Assembly (NCBI GenBank): GCA_963556495.2
Contig: OY747709.1
Coordinates: 22,972,900-23,036,899 of the forward strand
DNA from: Valencia hispanica
Taxonomy: Eukaryota > Chordata > Actinopteri > Cyprinodontiformes > Valenciidae
Direction of reading: 5' to 3'
Length of the DNA: 64,000 bases
The notes beneath the pieces are model-generated. The model was given only the letters and a program-made list of their open reading frames with translations. It had not been told where the DNA came from and ran no database searches. Made by a program: the position numbers and the translations under genes. Shown here piece after piece: positions 11,373 to 23,770 of this stretch (position 1 is its first letter; each line of letters opens with the position of its first letter).

Positions 11373-13439
11373 GATTTAAAGAACAATGGAAGTGTTGACT
11401 TATGTAATCACCAATTACCATGCTCTCTTTTATACTCTTAATGGCATTCAGTTTGGTGTGGATGTTTTTTTATAATTTCAAAGAAATCCTTCCTCTCTGG
11501 CCACAGTCTATTTATTTTAGCTCAGCAAACGCACAGTAGAGGTCACTGCTTGTTGCACTTCAGAGACCCATGATAATTGGACTTATTGGCTGACATGGAC
11601 TGACCTAAAAAATATCTACCACTGGTTATGACCACAACTCACAATCCTCCCCCCTTAGCACTGGTGTAGATATTGCTCATGTGTTCCTTTGATGTTCTTC
11701 CAGCACAGTTTTCACATATCGATGCTGGTTTAAGAGCTGAAAAAGAATTTTCAGCCTGATTTTATGATATCGAGTTTGTACACAATCTTACAAAAGTCAA
11801 ATACACCACGAATGAGTTGCATCTCCTCTTCATTCTGACGACCTTGCCGACGGGTCTGTGGAGCCTCAAAGAAGCAGCGAGATGTGTGTTGGCGTTTTCA
11901 TAACCTCAATTTTTTATTTACCTTCTAATTTCTCAAACGTTTCCCTAGTTTCTTTTTTTTTCTTGCAGCACAAGAATGCAAGCATAAAGAACACTTTTAT
12001 TGAGGTACATGGAGGGGTTTGGAAGGGAGAGCCAGTGTTGGGTAGTTAGGAAAATGCTGCAGTTGTGGTGGTGGGGGTATAATGGTGCACTGTGACTCAC
12101 TATTAAGTAATGGTGCTTTTTCACATCAGTATCGCCCACACTGGGTGCCGAGGTGAACTGAGGTGTTTCTGACTCAGAGAGAGAGATATAGAAAAAAGAT
12201 AAAGGTAGGGGAAAAAAGAGAGTGATGGTGGGATGGTCCTACAGGACAAGTAACACCTGTCTCATGTTTAATGTTCTCTGAAAGAGAAAAATATTCTTTA
12301 TTTGCAGCAACAGTGTCAAAGATACTTGGTCCAAGTGAAACAAATAGACAAATAACATTCTATTTATTTAAAAAAATAGTTCAAAGTTTTGTGAAAATAA
12401 ATATAAATGGTTATGTGTAATTTTTTATGGGGATTACACTAAAAGCCAAGATATGTTTGCTACATAACCTGACACACCAGATGGTTTGCTAGAGAGCCCC
12501 ATCCGAGATAGCTGTCCTTCAATACTCGAAAAAGAAAGGGATGTTCAAAAGAGTAACTGGCAGGTGACTGAATGAACCATCTGTCCATTTTGTACTTCAT
12601 TCACCAAATAAGAAACACATATTGAAATAGTAAAGAAAAACTAAAAGCAAGACAGAGAGATTGTCCTGAATATTAAGTAAAATTAAGAAAATATTCAGAA
12701 ATGTCATAAAACTATGAGTTACCCTTTAGGTTTTGTTACTGTATTCTTATGCAGTATCTAGAGGTGGATTAAAAATAAAATTATTTAAAGCAGAGTTGGG
12801 GAGTAATTGGCATACCTCTCACCACAATTTGAATTTGTGTAGTAAGTATCCTAAAAGCCTCAACAGAAATAAGAAAAGAAATAATATTTTTTCGAAAGAT
12901 TCCTTTCTGCTAGTGTGTACTTGCTTGAAGACGTCCTTCAAGATATTTGATTAATCACTTAATCAGCAACCATCTCTAAAATATGCCCCATGGGAGAAAG
13001 GAAAGTAGATTTAAATGTCAAAACGTTCCCTCTGAAAAATCTGTGAGAAAAAAATGCTAAAAAGATATGTGTTGCCAGTCTGCTTCTAGTTTTTTAAAAG
13101 CACCTCAAAATTCATGTTGAGTTGTCAAAAAATTACATGAAATGTCTCATTTATGGAAAATTACAACCAGACTTTAGTATATTATGATAGACTTAATAAA
13201 GTAGCGTGAAATTGAACGAAAACTAAACAAAAAACCTTCTAAATGCATATCTAAAAAATGAGGTATAGATCTGTATACAGTCCCTACTACTTTGATACCT
13301 CTGCTTCCACAGGTCAAGTTTTAAGCAGGATTGGTGTTTAAGCTAATATCACAAGCTTTGGGATGTCTCACTAAGCACTGTTCAATTCATTATTAAAATG
13401 GAAAGAGTATGATACAACTGTAAACCTATCAGAACATCG
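11373..13439. other. No gene recognised
   Basis: AT-rich sequence with short homopurine tracts near 12175-12230. I see no element ends, RNA gene or convincing coding frame. Confidence 0.5.
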
Positions 13440-14110
13440 TTGTCTGTCTAACTTCAGTGCTTTCCACAAGCGCCGGCTGCCTGCTATATATCCGACTACT
13501 CAATGCAGTCCAGCCGGCTACTAATTTATGACCAGGATATGATGCCGCGCAATGCGGTGCACGACGTTTGCACGCCCATCGTAGTTTCCCTTTCATACTT
13601 CAGCGTGAGTCCCGCTGTGACACGGCTTTATTCTCCACCAGAATGCTATGTGAACTGGGATAGCTTTCAAACTCCGCTGCTCCACCCGGTCCTTTAATAT
13701 ACTTTTGGCCGGTTGCACTGAACTAATATCCTTCTGCCCGCTCACGTTGTACCCAGTGGTATCATTGGGCTCTTGACTCAGGTCTAGCTAAATGGACAAT
13801 GCAGGAAAGGCTAAGTCCATGGCGGCGTTGTCGTTAAACCAGGCTGTCTGAGCCGTCATAGACGAGAAGCAGATAAGCAGATAATTCAGTCCTCCCTTCA
13901 AGCGTTCAATTAGTGAAAACAAATGGATTCGTAAGAGTGTGTTTTCGTTTGTTTGTAAAGGACAATTATTTGCTTTTTATTCGTGTAGCCACCACTGCAC
14001 TGTGAACGTGTCATGAACTGAAAATAAGAGATTTACTGCCACAGAGAGCCCGTTGCCATACTTTGCCAGCTTGTATTGTCTATTTTTTATTTTAGCTGTG
14101 CAAATCAGTT
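13440..14110. repeat. Probable dispersed repeat, family unknown
   Basis: The start (CACAAGCGCCGGCTGCCTGC near 13467) and the CpG-containing stretch to about 13870 differ in composition from the flanks. They resemble a dispersed teleost repeat I have seen but cannot name. A 64-codon frame at 13503-13697 lies in it and has no motif. I did not find terminal inverted repeats. Confidence 0.35.
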
Positions 14111-14247
14111 TTTATTGCTACTTTATATGTTATATAATAATGATGATAATAATATAGTGATAATAGTAGTATTAAAGTAATATTATATTTGAGCAAATGT
14201 CAGAGAAAATAATATAGCCTGCTTATTATGCAGGCAAACATAATAGT

Positions 14248-14356
14248 AGGAAGAAGAAGAAGAAGAAGAACAAGAACAAGAACAAGAAGAAGAAGAAGAA
14301 GAAGAAGAAGAAGAAGAACAAGAAGAAGAAGAAGAAGAACAAGAAGAAGAAGAATG
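14248..14356. repeat. Interrupted (GAA)n / (AAG)n microsatellite
   Basis: About 35 AAG/GAA triplets with scattered AAC interruptions. The arginine-rich open frame through it is an artefact of the repeat. Confidence 0.95.
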
Positions 14357-14559
14357 AGTAATCTTCTCCTGTTCATGGTTTCTGATTTGTGTGCACTTTG
14401 TGTTTACGATGAAGTTTCAATAAATGCACATGAATATCGTGCTGTTACTTACATTTACATTACATGGTCAGTTGGTTCTTATTATTAGTTCTTATCTTAT
14501 ATTATTGCTGGTTAGTCTGTATATGTGGAAAGCCCTGCTAATTTGGCATGACTGGAAAA

Positions 14560-15160
14560 GAGTGCCTTAATCAGGTGAGCTGCCAAGAGGCCATGGTAAC
14601 ACTGGACTAGCAGCAGAAATTCACAGCACAGGTGGGAAAATCTGTTGACATGAAAACTAGTTTTGCACTTTACAACACTGGCCTTTAAAAAACTGTAGAC
14701 AAAAAAATAAATTGTTTACAAAAAGCCACACAATGTCTTTTTTTTGCAGCTAAGCCATGTAGAAGAAACAGCTATGTGTAATAGAAAACATCAACCTGAA
14801 GACACACTTTACATTGGGAAACCTGGTGGTGGAAGCATCATCATGTGGTGATGCTTTTCTTTAGCAGGGCCAGGGAAGCTGATCAGAGCAGGTGAAAAGA
14901 TTGATGGGGAATAAAAAGGAATACTGAAAAGAAACCTGTTAAGAGGCTGCAGGACTTGACTTGAGACTGGGATTGAGGTTCGTCTTCCAGCAGGCCGATC
15001 CTAAACATACAGCCAGAGCTATGATTGAGTGGTTTAGTTTAAAGGATATTCTCACTTTCAGATAACTCAACATAAAGCCCTAGACATAATTTGGAGATAA
15101 AACACAATGTGCATAAGTTCACTGGTATGAACACTTGCAAAGCACTGTACATGGCAACAT
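14560..15160 (+). mobile_element. Tc1 relic
   Basis: A decayed Tc1 transposase on the plus strand: KPGGGSIIMW near 14820, then AGPGKLIRAGEKIDGE near 14868-14915, then a remnant of the FQQDN..HTA region near 14985-15020. These correspond to the middle of a DD34E transposase. Multiple stops interrupt it. CACTTGCAAAGCACTGTAC at about 15131-15149 matches a Tc1 3' terminus. The 5' end is not defined. Confidence 0.65.
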
Positions 15161-16779
15161 AAAAAAGGACAAAGACTTTTACCGGTCTTTTCCTTCCACA
15201 TCCACCTCTAACAAACTTATTTTCATCCAAATCCTCTCTTCTTGTTTAACCCTATTGTATGCCAATGACGATACATGAAGAGGCATGTGGACTAATTAAA
15301 CTGGAGAGCGAGAGGAGAAGGCAGCCAAAAAAGTCCAGAAATATACATTGAGGAACAAGTCTGCATAACCACTCTAACTGATCGAGCCTGATATGAATGC
15401 CAATGAAGGGCACTCATTGCCCATTAAACAAAATTAGAATTTGTGTTGGCGTGGTTGGAAGAAAACCAATCATTCTCATGGAGCTATAACAGCACTGCAG
15501 AAATATAAATGGTGGTCCGCCTTATTTCACATTTATCCGTGTGACGGGTTGATAATGAGTAAACTGCCAGTTTCACTTTCTTATTTAACCTGAATAAATA
15601 TTCACAAATTCCAATCAGGAAAGTGTTTATATTTTGCATTTGGTAAAGACTGATAGGTCTGTCACATTTTGTCCTTTTTAGTTGATGTAGATAGATAAAG
15701 CACCTTTATGACGTTAGAAAGTATACTCTGATTAAAAAGTGATTTCCTGGTAATGATGAACCCAATAAATCTAATAAAATCTGCAGCTAGTCTGTCTGAG
15801 AGATTTACAATTCTGTAATGCTTGTTTCCATTCTATCACGATAAATGAGGCATTTAATAATCTTTATTTCAACACACTGTTCCTTTTTCAGCTTTGTAAA
15901 TGGGCAATACAAACAAAGCTGGTCAAAGAAAAATCTTACACATTTGCACACATTATGAAACTCTAACAGATGAAACAAATGTAACACATTAATATCATCA
16001 AGCTGCCCCATGGCTCCATATGTGCAATTTGCATGGATATTTTCTAAAGAAAAAACATGCAAAATTTTGGGCAAAAAAAACATCTTGTTGAAATGGACTG
16101 GCTGCATTCAAGCATACAGCGAACAGCCCCTTTAAAGCTGTTTCTGATTAGCGGTTTTCTCTTTTTTAAAAGCCTAGAGATGTTATGCGTAATGTAATCT
16201 TATGGCTGTGTCAGGCTGCTACCTCAGTGCATTTGCTGTAGGAGACCCCAGACATGCAAACAAAGGAGTCTCTGTTTTGGCTACATGCACCGTTTTCACA
16301 GGCACACATCATGTACGGGCTCGGCTAGGCTCGGCTAGGCATCTGACCACACTGTTAAAATGTGCAATAAAGCATATGGCCACTTTCTTTCAAAATATGC
16401 TTGACCTGTGCAGCAGTACAGTAATTTTGAGCATTGCCCTACAATCTAACGAATAAAGGTTTTACCACATTGTTAGTCAAGCAGAAGAAAATTCATGAAT
16501 ATTTTTTTATTAGAGGATCCTGTATCTCAATAACAAACCACTGCACATTAAATGCATGCAATGAACAAAAAAAACTGCAATCATATCACAGCAACTACTG
16601 TAAATACTGATGTTATATAATAAGTATAAAGAAAATGCACATATTATGTGTATGAACTGCCTTTAAAAATAATGCATGGTCAACCATTCACATTATAGTC
16701 ACTTGTCTTCTCCAGAAATTACACCAGATGACTTCTTTAATCGAAACACAATACATGTACAAATTACTCCTAGAACATA
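15161..16779. other. No gene recognised
   Basis: AT-rich sequence. A short direct repeat (CTCGGCTAGG twice at about 16319-16338) is the only local structure noted. Confidence 0.5.
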
Positions 16780-17975
16780 ATGACTTCAAAAGATTTAATC
16801 TGGTCACCATGTCCTTCCAGAAGCAAGAGACAGGGAGTAGAGATAACCTAGGTACTCAAAAAGCTCCCTAGTGGCAAAGCACCAGAAGTGGATAAAATTT
16901 GCCCTGAGGGCTGAAGGCTCTGGACGTTGTGGATCTGTTGTTGTTGACATACTAACTAGAATGGAGCACATGTGGAGTGGTAGGTGGGAGCCATGGTCCT
17001 AAATTTGAAAAAAGGTAGTGGAGAGTATGTTACAGTTTACAACATTTCTAATTAAGTAAACTCTAAGGTGTTGACTGATTATGTAACCTCAGGTTTTGAA
17101 TGAACACTGAGGCTTTCATCCAGGTTGTCATGCAGCTTAACAGATCTTTACCATTTGCAATTGCTGATGGGGGTTGTAAGAATTTGATTGTTCAGTCCAC
17201 ATCGATTCTTTGAATCCGGAAAAGGAAAAATCTGTCCCCCAAGGCCTTTTGAAGGCCTTTTGATCTGAAGGGATATGGGGAACCAGAGTTAAATTTTAGA
17301 GCCTATTTGCCCTCTAAATAACCAAAGCAAGACTAGTGTCACCATTCTCGGCAAAAAGTTGACCTTGTTTCGAGTGTTGGCAGCATTTCTTAAGGCTTAC
17401 CCCTTGTCAACAATCGTTTGGTGGTTATAGAGAAGCTCACAAGATGTTATTGTGGAGACGAGACTAGGAGGCTAATGATCTCACCTTTTCTTTTAGCAGA
17501 TTGTGTGGTTCTGCTTGTTTTTCAAACAAGTTTTTAGATTTTAGGATGAGAGGCTACTTTTTGTTCTCTGATTTAAATAGAGAGTGTGGTTGAATGAAGT
17601 GTGAGATGGATAGATGTACTGGAGCTTTATCTGCTCTAATGTGGGCACTGGTATCATGGTAAAGAATCACCTGAGCATCAAAGAAAAAGATGTACATTTG
17701 TTTGGTTCATATATGTTCTGACACACTCTGGGAAGCCTAGAGTAGAACCACTGCTGCTTTAGATCAAAACGAGGGTTTGGGTCTCTGATCAGGACGCCTT
17801 CCTGATGCCTTCCTTTTGAGGTCCCAATGGGAGGAAATCCCAGAGCAGACCCAAAACTTAGCGAAGTGACTCTGTCTGTACTTGCGACTGAACGCCTTGG
17901 GATCCCCAGAATGAGCTGGAGAGGGTTGCTGGGCAGAGGGATGTTTGGGTTTCCCTTGTGAACCTTTAATCTCTG
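16780..17975 (+). mobile_element. Rex3-like (RTE) LINE relic
   Basis: A decayed plus-strand Rex3 copy. GGATAAAATTTGCCCTGAGG and GCTCTGGACGTTGTGGATCTG near 16890-16940 match the linker between endonuclease and reverse transcriptase. The 3' coding end at about 17775-17965 (GATCAGGACGCCTTCCTGATG, GAACGCCTTGGGATCCCC) matches the C-terminal region also present in the copy at 41574-42850. The reverse-transcriptase core between them is reduced and has lost its frame. No GATG tail is left. Confidence 0.7.
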
Positions 17976-19789
17976 ATTATTTTTGTCTGAAAATGGCTAA
18001 AAGGTTTCTCAGAAGTTGAGCATCAAAACACATTAAGATAATGCAAAAGTGAATTTTTTTTCGAAAATTAACAAAAGAAATCAAGCTGGAATATTTTTCT
18101 GTGAAAAATGACACATTTTATATTTTTTTATTTATTAGTATTACTTCAATGTGTGTGCAACTCCATCCAGCTATAACATTTTAAATCAAAGGCACTCTGT
18201 TAAAGGATAGAGAAGTCCAACAATGAACTCTGTGTTTCCTAGGTTTCTTCACGACTCTTGTGTGTAAGCTCCTATTTGACAGCGCTGACAGAGCATCAAC
18301 TGCAGCTGACATGTTTTGAAAAGCCCAAATTGCCTTATCCACTAAGAAGGTATTTGTTGACACAAGACTGCAAACCTGGAGTGGGTGCTGGTGATTGACG
18401 CATGACCGCAGCGCCAGCAAAGCTACAAAGCTGGACATTTATCCCAATTAGCACGCACACGTATGCACGAGCAGTGACATAATTGGGGCAGACGAGGAAA
18501 TGTGGCAAACAACAATGGACTTTATAGTCTTGTGATGTGAGCTTTAAGCAGACAATAAGCTGCTAAAGCTCCCCACTCGACCCTTCATTATAGTCTCTGA
18601 ATTCCAACATCAAAGAAATACACAATCCTATAGGATGAAAGCACATGTGTCCACATGTGTGTGTTTATTAGACTTTTTTTCTGCTTGTGCATGTGTGTGT
18701 TAGTTGGTGGAAGTTTATGAATGTTTATGTGTTTGCGGTGAGGTTCACATCCATATGTTTTTTGTTCTTCTGTTTTTGCAGGGTCTAATTTAAATTTTAC
18801 ATCATGTGAGTAAGCACATTTTTGTACAGTGAGGACATTTTGGCTGCTCCTAACATCTTCAAAGGGTTGTTTGAAAGCACTTTCCGAGTTACGGTTGTAA
18901 TTAAATTCTTTTTAATGGGCCAGTAACACAAATTGAAAGAAAAAAAGGAAGAAGGAGGGTGGATGGTTTCTCAAGATTGTTCAAAGAGCTGCTTACAGGA
19001 AGTTTTTTAATATATCTTGTCTCTGCATTTATTACACCACTCACTCTTCCACAAAAGCATGGGTGTAGAAGTAAGCCATCATCAGAAAAACCTATTAGCT
19101 TTTGGTATGAATCCACAGCGCTTCTATTTCTAATGCCAAAACCCTTCTCGGCAGAGGGTACATGTACAGAAAACGTCTCTGTCGTTACAGTTGTAATGAG
19201 TGAGAAGTTTAAAGGATTATATCTTAAACTCTTAACACACAACAGGAAAGTAAGACTTGTAAGTATTTATTTCTGTATCAATAAACTTAGTATTTTATGA
19301 CAGAATTCCAAGTTTATGACTGTTGATAGCTACATTAAGAGTCATGGTGAAGGAATCCAGTAAAACTGCTCTTTGTCTCACATATGATATCACTTCCTAT
19401 AACTATAATTGTTTTTTTGTGAGAAAGATAGTTGGTGTATGTGTGGGTCGTGCTGTCCTTGGCCCTCGTGCTTTGTCCACTGCCACTTTGAGTTATTTGG
19501 CAAGGCGCTAATTGACATGAAGGCTCTACCTTCATCGTGATTGTCAGAACAGAGCCGTTGGATCAACAAATCTTTGAGGTCCAAATGCTGCCATATGTCC
19601 TGCCATGTGTTCCCATCTACTAGCTGGGAACACTCAGCAGACCGTGTGACTGAAAAAGTGCCAGGGCTTCAATAATCTCAGAATGGTCAGACCTGTCTCC
19701 AGTAATGTCAGATTCACTTGGATAAACTATTTGATGTTTAAACTATGTGAATGTGGTTTGGACAAAATTTCATCCAAAGGTGAATATTT
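17976..19789. other. No repeat recognised; possible regulatory sequence
   Basis: The part at about 18380-18610 is repeat-free and holds CCCAATTAGC and AACAATGG (homeodomain- and Sox-like words), so it may be a weak CNE candidate. Two 113-codon frames overlap on opposite strands at 18901-19300; neither has a known motif and I do not call them genes. Confidence 0.4.
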
Positions 19790-20573
19790 TGTGGAGGATA
19801 TACTTTGATCTAAACCTTTCCAATGTAGCTCTGGCTGTATGTTTAGAGTCGTTCTGCTAGAAGGTGAACCTTCACCCATGTCTCAGGTGTTTCATAGACT
19901 CTGAACAGGTTTTCTTCCTAGATTACCCTGTATTTTCCTACATGATCCTATCACCTCTTTCCTGTACCTGTTGAAGAAGAGCATTCCACATCACAATGCT
20001 GCCACCACTATGTTTCATGTTGGGAATGGTATGTTCAGGGTTTTCTTCCACACAAAGCATTTTGGGTGTACTGTAGGTCCAAAAGTTAATTTTTGGTCTC
20101 TTTCTTACATGTGTATGCTGTGTCCCCTAGCACATAGCTTGTGATAAACTGTAAATTAGATTTTTTTTCATTTGTGGAGTGCACAACTAATACTTGTCGT
20201 GTCAAGAGGCCCTCGAGGATGCTTCTCTGATTAATACCCAGCCTGTTAGTTTAGGTGGAATGGATTGCGTTGGTAAGATGATAGATTGAAAAATGCTCTG
20301 AAAGATTCTTAAAACTTGTGATGTTTTGTTTAATAGCCTAACACTGATTTTAAAAATCTCCACAACTTGGCTGTTCCTTGATCTTCATGATTCTGTAATA
20401 TTCTTTAAAAATCTCTGAAGCCTTCAAAGAACAGCCAGATTTATTATTTTTATTTGTAAAAAGAAAATTATCCATTTCCTTCAACTTCACAAATATCTTA
20501 CCCTAATGTAAAGTCCCAAAAAATACAAAAGTTCAGTGGGAATTAATATGTTTAAAAGGCACTATATCTATAC
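19790..20573 (-). mobile_element. Tc1 relic next to the exon
   Basis: Read on the minus strand this is a decayed Tc1 transposon. On the plus strand the typical reverse-complement phrases are visible: CTGCTAGAAGGTGAACCTTC near 19855, ACAATGCTGCCACCACTATG near 19994 (the reverse of the GGGS region) and CCTGTTAGTTTAGGTGGAATG near 20240. It closes with AAAGTTCAGTGGG and AAAAGGCACTATATC, a Tc1-type terminus. Stops and indels make it non-functional. Its right end lies about 10 bp from the splice donor of the exon at 20586-20645. Confidence 0.75.
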
Positions 20574-20585
20574 GGGCTGTCTTAC

Positions 20586-20645
20586 CTGATTTGGCGACCG
20601 AAACTCTTGGTTGCTGTCATTCATATACATGTTGTCAGCATCAAA
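20586..20645 (-). CDS. tox2: 60-bp internal exon, likely of a TOX HMG-box family gene
   Basis: On the minus strand a pyrimidine-rich acceptor (TTCTGTTTCTGTTCACAG) precedes 60 bases that are followed by GTAAGAC, a strong donor. Only one frame is open; the other two meet TGA. The 20 codons begin FDADNMYMN and end QEFRSPNQ. From memory the second coding exon of TOX begins FDGENMYM, and the matching TOX2 segment begins FDGDSAYV and continues SDGNPE, ending in Q. Both shared ends and length fit, and the ND.N.E..S..Q part favours TOX2. TOX proteins are nuclear HMG-box DNA-binding regulators; this N-terminal exon is outside the HMG box. TOX genes have very large first introns, in keeping with the rest of the window. 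No other exon was found. An unrelated gene remains possible. Confidence 0.55.
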
Positions 20646-21299
20646 CTGTGAACAGAAACAGAAAGGATAAATAAACATGGTATGCAAGAAGAGATTTGGG
20701 GAAAAAAATACTGGTGGGTGCCTGGGGAGGAGGTACAAAGAGGAAAAGCTCTAAAGCTCTTTACGGGTGGCCTCAAGTGTGAGACTAATGACTTTGTCAC
20801 TTTGGTTAAACCTCGTGGTGGCATGGCAGCATGGGCAATTACTGTTCGTCAGCGGGCCGGTAATTAGGCTACATGAGCGTGGTGACGAGAGATGGGCTTT
20901 TCCCTGTAGGCTCTGCTGCGTGTGTGAGAAAAGAGAATGAGTGTGAATGAATCTATGACTGCATTCAGTTGGGAAGTGTGTGCCCACTGTCTTTGAGGGT
21001 GTGTTTTGTGTGTGTGTGTGCTGTGAAGTGAAGGCATGCTGTGTCTTCTAACTGGAGCTAATCAGGCAATGAAGGATCACTTGCTGCAGGTGCCAAAACA
21101 CTCCTCGACATGGGGTTAGGGCTCACGTAACAACAAATGACTCCCGACCAGCAAGGGTGCAGGGAAACAACACAGGGTCAACAGGAGAGTGCACCATGCT
21201 AGCTCTGCTCTCTCTACTGAGCTAAATTGCTGAAAAAAAGATTAGTTGTAAATGTGTCACAATTGCTGGAGAGAAAACAATTAAGCAGAACCATTTTAA
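20646..21299. other. Putative intron sequence, no repeat recognised
   Basis: Follows the exon on its 5' side. The stretch at about 20800-20880 (GGCATGGCAGCATGGGCAATTAC, GGTAATTAGGCTACATGAGCG) is repeat-free with TAATTA-like words. A short TG-rich run lies near 21001-21020. Confidence 0.4.
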
Positions 21300-22060
21300 G
21301 CCATAAAATTGACACATTCAAGGCCGACTGAAATTTGCAGCTACCCGCATTGAAAAACAAAATGCTTTCTGGAGAACATTTTATGTGCAGATGAGACAGA
21401 GATTGAACTGTTTGGCTACAAAGAATAGATGAATGCTTGCAGGAGTCAAGGTGAGACTTTCAACATAAGTACTCTGAACCAACTGTAAACCATGACAGTA
21501 GTAGCATCAGGCTATGGATCTGTTTCACTGCTATTGGGCCAGTTGGATTGCAGAAAGTGATGGGAATAATAAAGAACAGTGAACTATCTTCAACTCAAGT
21601 CTACAGCAAGACAGTTGCAGGACAGTTGTCCCAACAGGAGAAAGATTCCAGTCACACATCAACACTGGTTTTAGAATAGAAAAAGGCTAACAATGAGCAT
21701 CTGGAATTGCCCTGACCTCAACCATAATGAAGATTTATGGAGTATGCTTAAATAATGAGTCTGTGCCAAAAAATAAATCTAATTAAAAGAGCTATTCCGG
21801 TTCTGAGGAGATGAGTGGTTGAGTATCCACCCAAAATTATGCGAGGATCTTGCTGATAGCCACATAAAGTTTGTGGTTTCTCTGCAACTTGTTATGGGAC
21901 AGTTAATCAAGTAGTGGTGGTGTAGTTATATATTTCAGTCTGTATGCATGATTATGACTGTGTTGATTAGAGAAAATCCTCAGCAAAGTGAAAGCATTGA
22001 AACTGTACACTATGTATTTGTATAATCAATCAATTCAAAATAAAGAATGGTTAAAAAGCA
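21300..22060 (+). mobile_element. Tc1 relic
   Basis: A decayed plus-strand Tc1 transposase. ACTGAAATTTGCAGC near 21329 and GATGAGACAGAGATTGAACTG near 21392 (ADETEIELFGY, the first catalytic Asp region) are followed by WNCPDLNHNEDLWSMLK near 21700-21750, matching the D.NPIENLW motif. The spacing is reduced and many stops are present. Terminal repeats were not identified. Confidence 0.75.
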
Positions 22061-22879
22061 TCAACAAAAGTCCCAAATGACTGCTTTCATGTGCAAGTTT
22101 GTCAAGTACAGCCAACACTTCTATTTGTTGACTCAGTACAGTCTTTTTAACGTCAAGGCCGAAAAGGAGATTCATAAACTGACAGCAGAAGAAACATGAT
22201 CAAACTAGACAGCATTCCATGTCACATTCCTCGAATTTAAATATATGGAGAGGCACTTCTCATTTTGCCGGTGGTCCGCTTTGTGCTAGGGAGAAGGTTA
22301 CTGAAGGCTTAAAAGGTAAACAAATGCCAGATAGGAGAGTATACAAATGGATCATAAGATGTACCTGCTCAAAACAATGGCCAAATACATAGCCTAATGG
22401 ACGGAAATGAGCTGAATTCCTTCGGGGGAAATCTAATATCTACGCTGGAAGGCAGGAAAAAGTCGAAGTAGGTGAATGAGCATGTGAGTGGTGAGAAAGA
22501 GAAATTACTGTACATTATTGCAGATGAAAGGTTGGGTGGAACGAGAGCTTGCCTTTGGGCAACGGTTGGTTAATGATGCATGCACTGAAAAGCCCAAGTG
22601 AGGATTCACATGAGCAATTTAATGATTACATTCACCATTCATCTACATATGCAAACATGAAACTGAGTCAGGAGCTGCATATATGTCGCATTTAAGCAAT
22701 GTTCATTTTCAAAGGGATCAATCTGAAAGCAGCAAGTGAGTACTCTATGTTTGCTTAAGTTGAATGCTGACTAATTGTGCTGTAGATACAGTCGGTTGCT
22801 TAATTAAGCACTAGAGTGTTTTATAATCTGACTAACCTGCAGAGAGAGGGTCAAACAATCTTGACCTGGCTCACATATC
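22061..22879. other. No gene recognised
   Basis: Unique-looking AT-rich sequence without recognised repeats, frames or RNA genes. Confidence 0.5.
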
Positions 22880-23130
22880 TGCAATAAACTCTTCACTCCT
22901 CACGCGAAAGCCTCTTGTTCTCTTCTAACTGAGTCATTTTATTCCATTAAACTCCACTTTAATATGACGCAAAGCCACTTAGAGAGCCTGTTAAAGATTC
23001 TCTCGGGTTGAAAGAGACTGAAAGAGAGTGGCCGAACAATGTCGTTTTTAACCCAACAACACCCGCAGGAGCTTTCATTGAAGTTAATTTTGCAAAGTGA
23101 ATTCTTCAGCTGCAAGTTCTTGCTGCTCAG
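22880..23130. promoter_or_regulatory. Candidate conserved non-coding block
   Basis: Repeat-free sequence with CACGCGAAAGCCTC near 22900 and AAGTTAATTTTGC near 23082, in mixed composition unlike the AT-rich flanks. The call rests on appearance only. Confidence 0.2.
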
Positions 23131-23584
23131 AGGGAAGAAATGAATGATCAATTTCGACGCTTACATCAGGCAATGCGACGATCATCATAAAGGCCAAAAC
23201 AGCCTAGAAAAAGGTCAGCCATTTTGTGCTTCAACATGGCTGCCCATTTATTGCTATGTAAATCTCTTTCCTTATACTCCTTTCTCTGAACAACGCTGCT
23301 TTGCACTTTCTCACTCTTCCATTTAAAATGCCAATTTACTGCTGGCTCAGTGCTATCAGCTCAGCCATTACTCCATGTGTGCTGGGGAATATCTTTTACT
23401 CTCTCTTTTTTGTGATCTGCTTATTTCCATTTTTCTCTTTTATTGTCTTACTTCTTTCCCTCACTTTTTACTCATCGTCGCTATGTTCCTATCATCTCCA
23501 CCTTTCTCTCTGTGTTACAACCTTCCCAGTTATACTTCTCCATCACACCCTACATCCCCCCTTTTTTCCCTTCACTCGTCTCTT

Positions 23585-23770
23585 TTTCTTCAGCGCGGCT
23601 TGGCATCACTTTCTCATCGGCAGCTTAATTGGGCATTCTGCCTGAGACAAGGGCCTCATTAAGCAGTAATTACACACATGTTGTTTTCGGCAAACATCTC
23701 TATTTGGATTGCTTTGCATGGTAATTGTTCAGCAGGGACCACTGCTTGCGATGTTTCAATCCGTGACACA
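23585..23770. promoter_or_regulatory. Candidate conserved non-coding block
   Basis: GGCAGCTTAATTGGGCATTC near 23621 and CATTAAGCAGTAATTACACAC near 23657 contain homeodomain-like TAATT words in a repeat-free context. Pyrimidine-rich (23400-23580) and purine-rich (23790-24080) blocks flank it and produce spurious open frames. Confidence 0.25.

Noticed and set aside
14228..14488. Arginine-rich 86-codon frame
   Set aside because: Translation of the AAG/GAA microsatellite.
18901..19300. Two 113-codon frames on opposite strands
   Set aside because: They overlap each other, have no known motif and lack convincing splice signals; probably chance.
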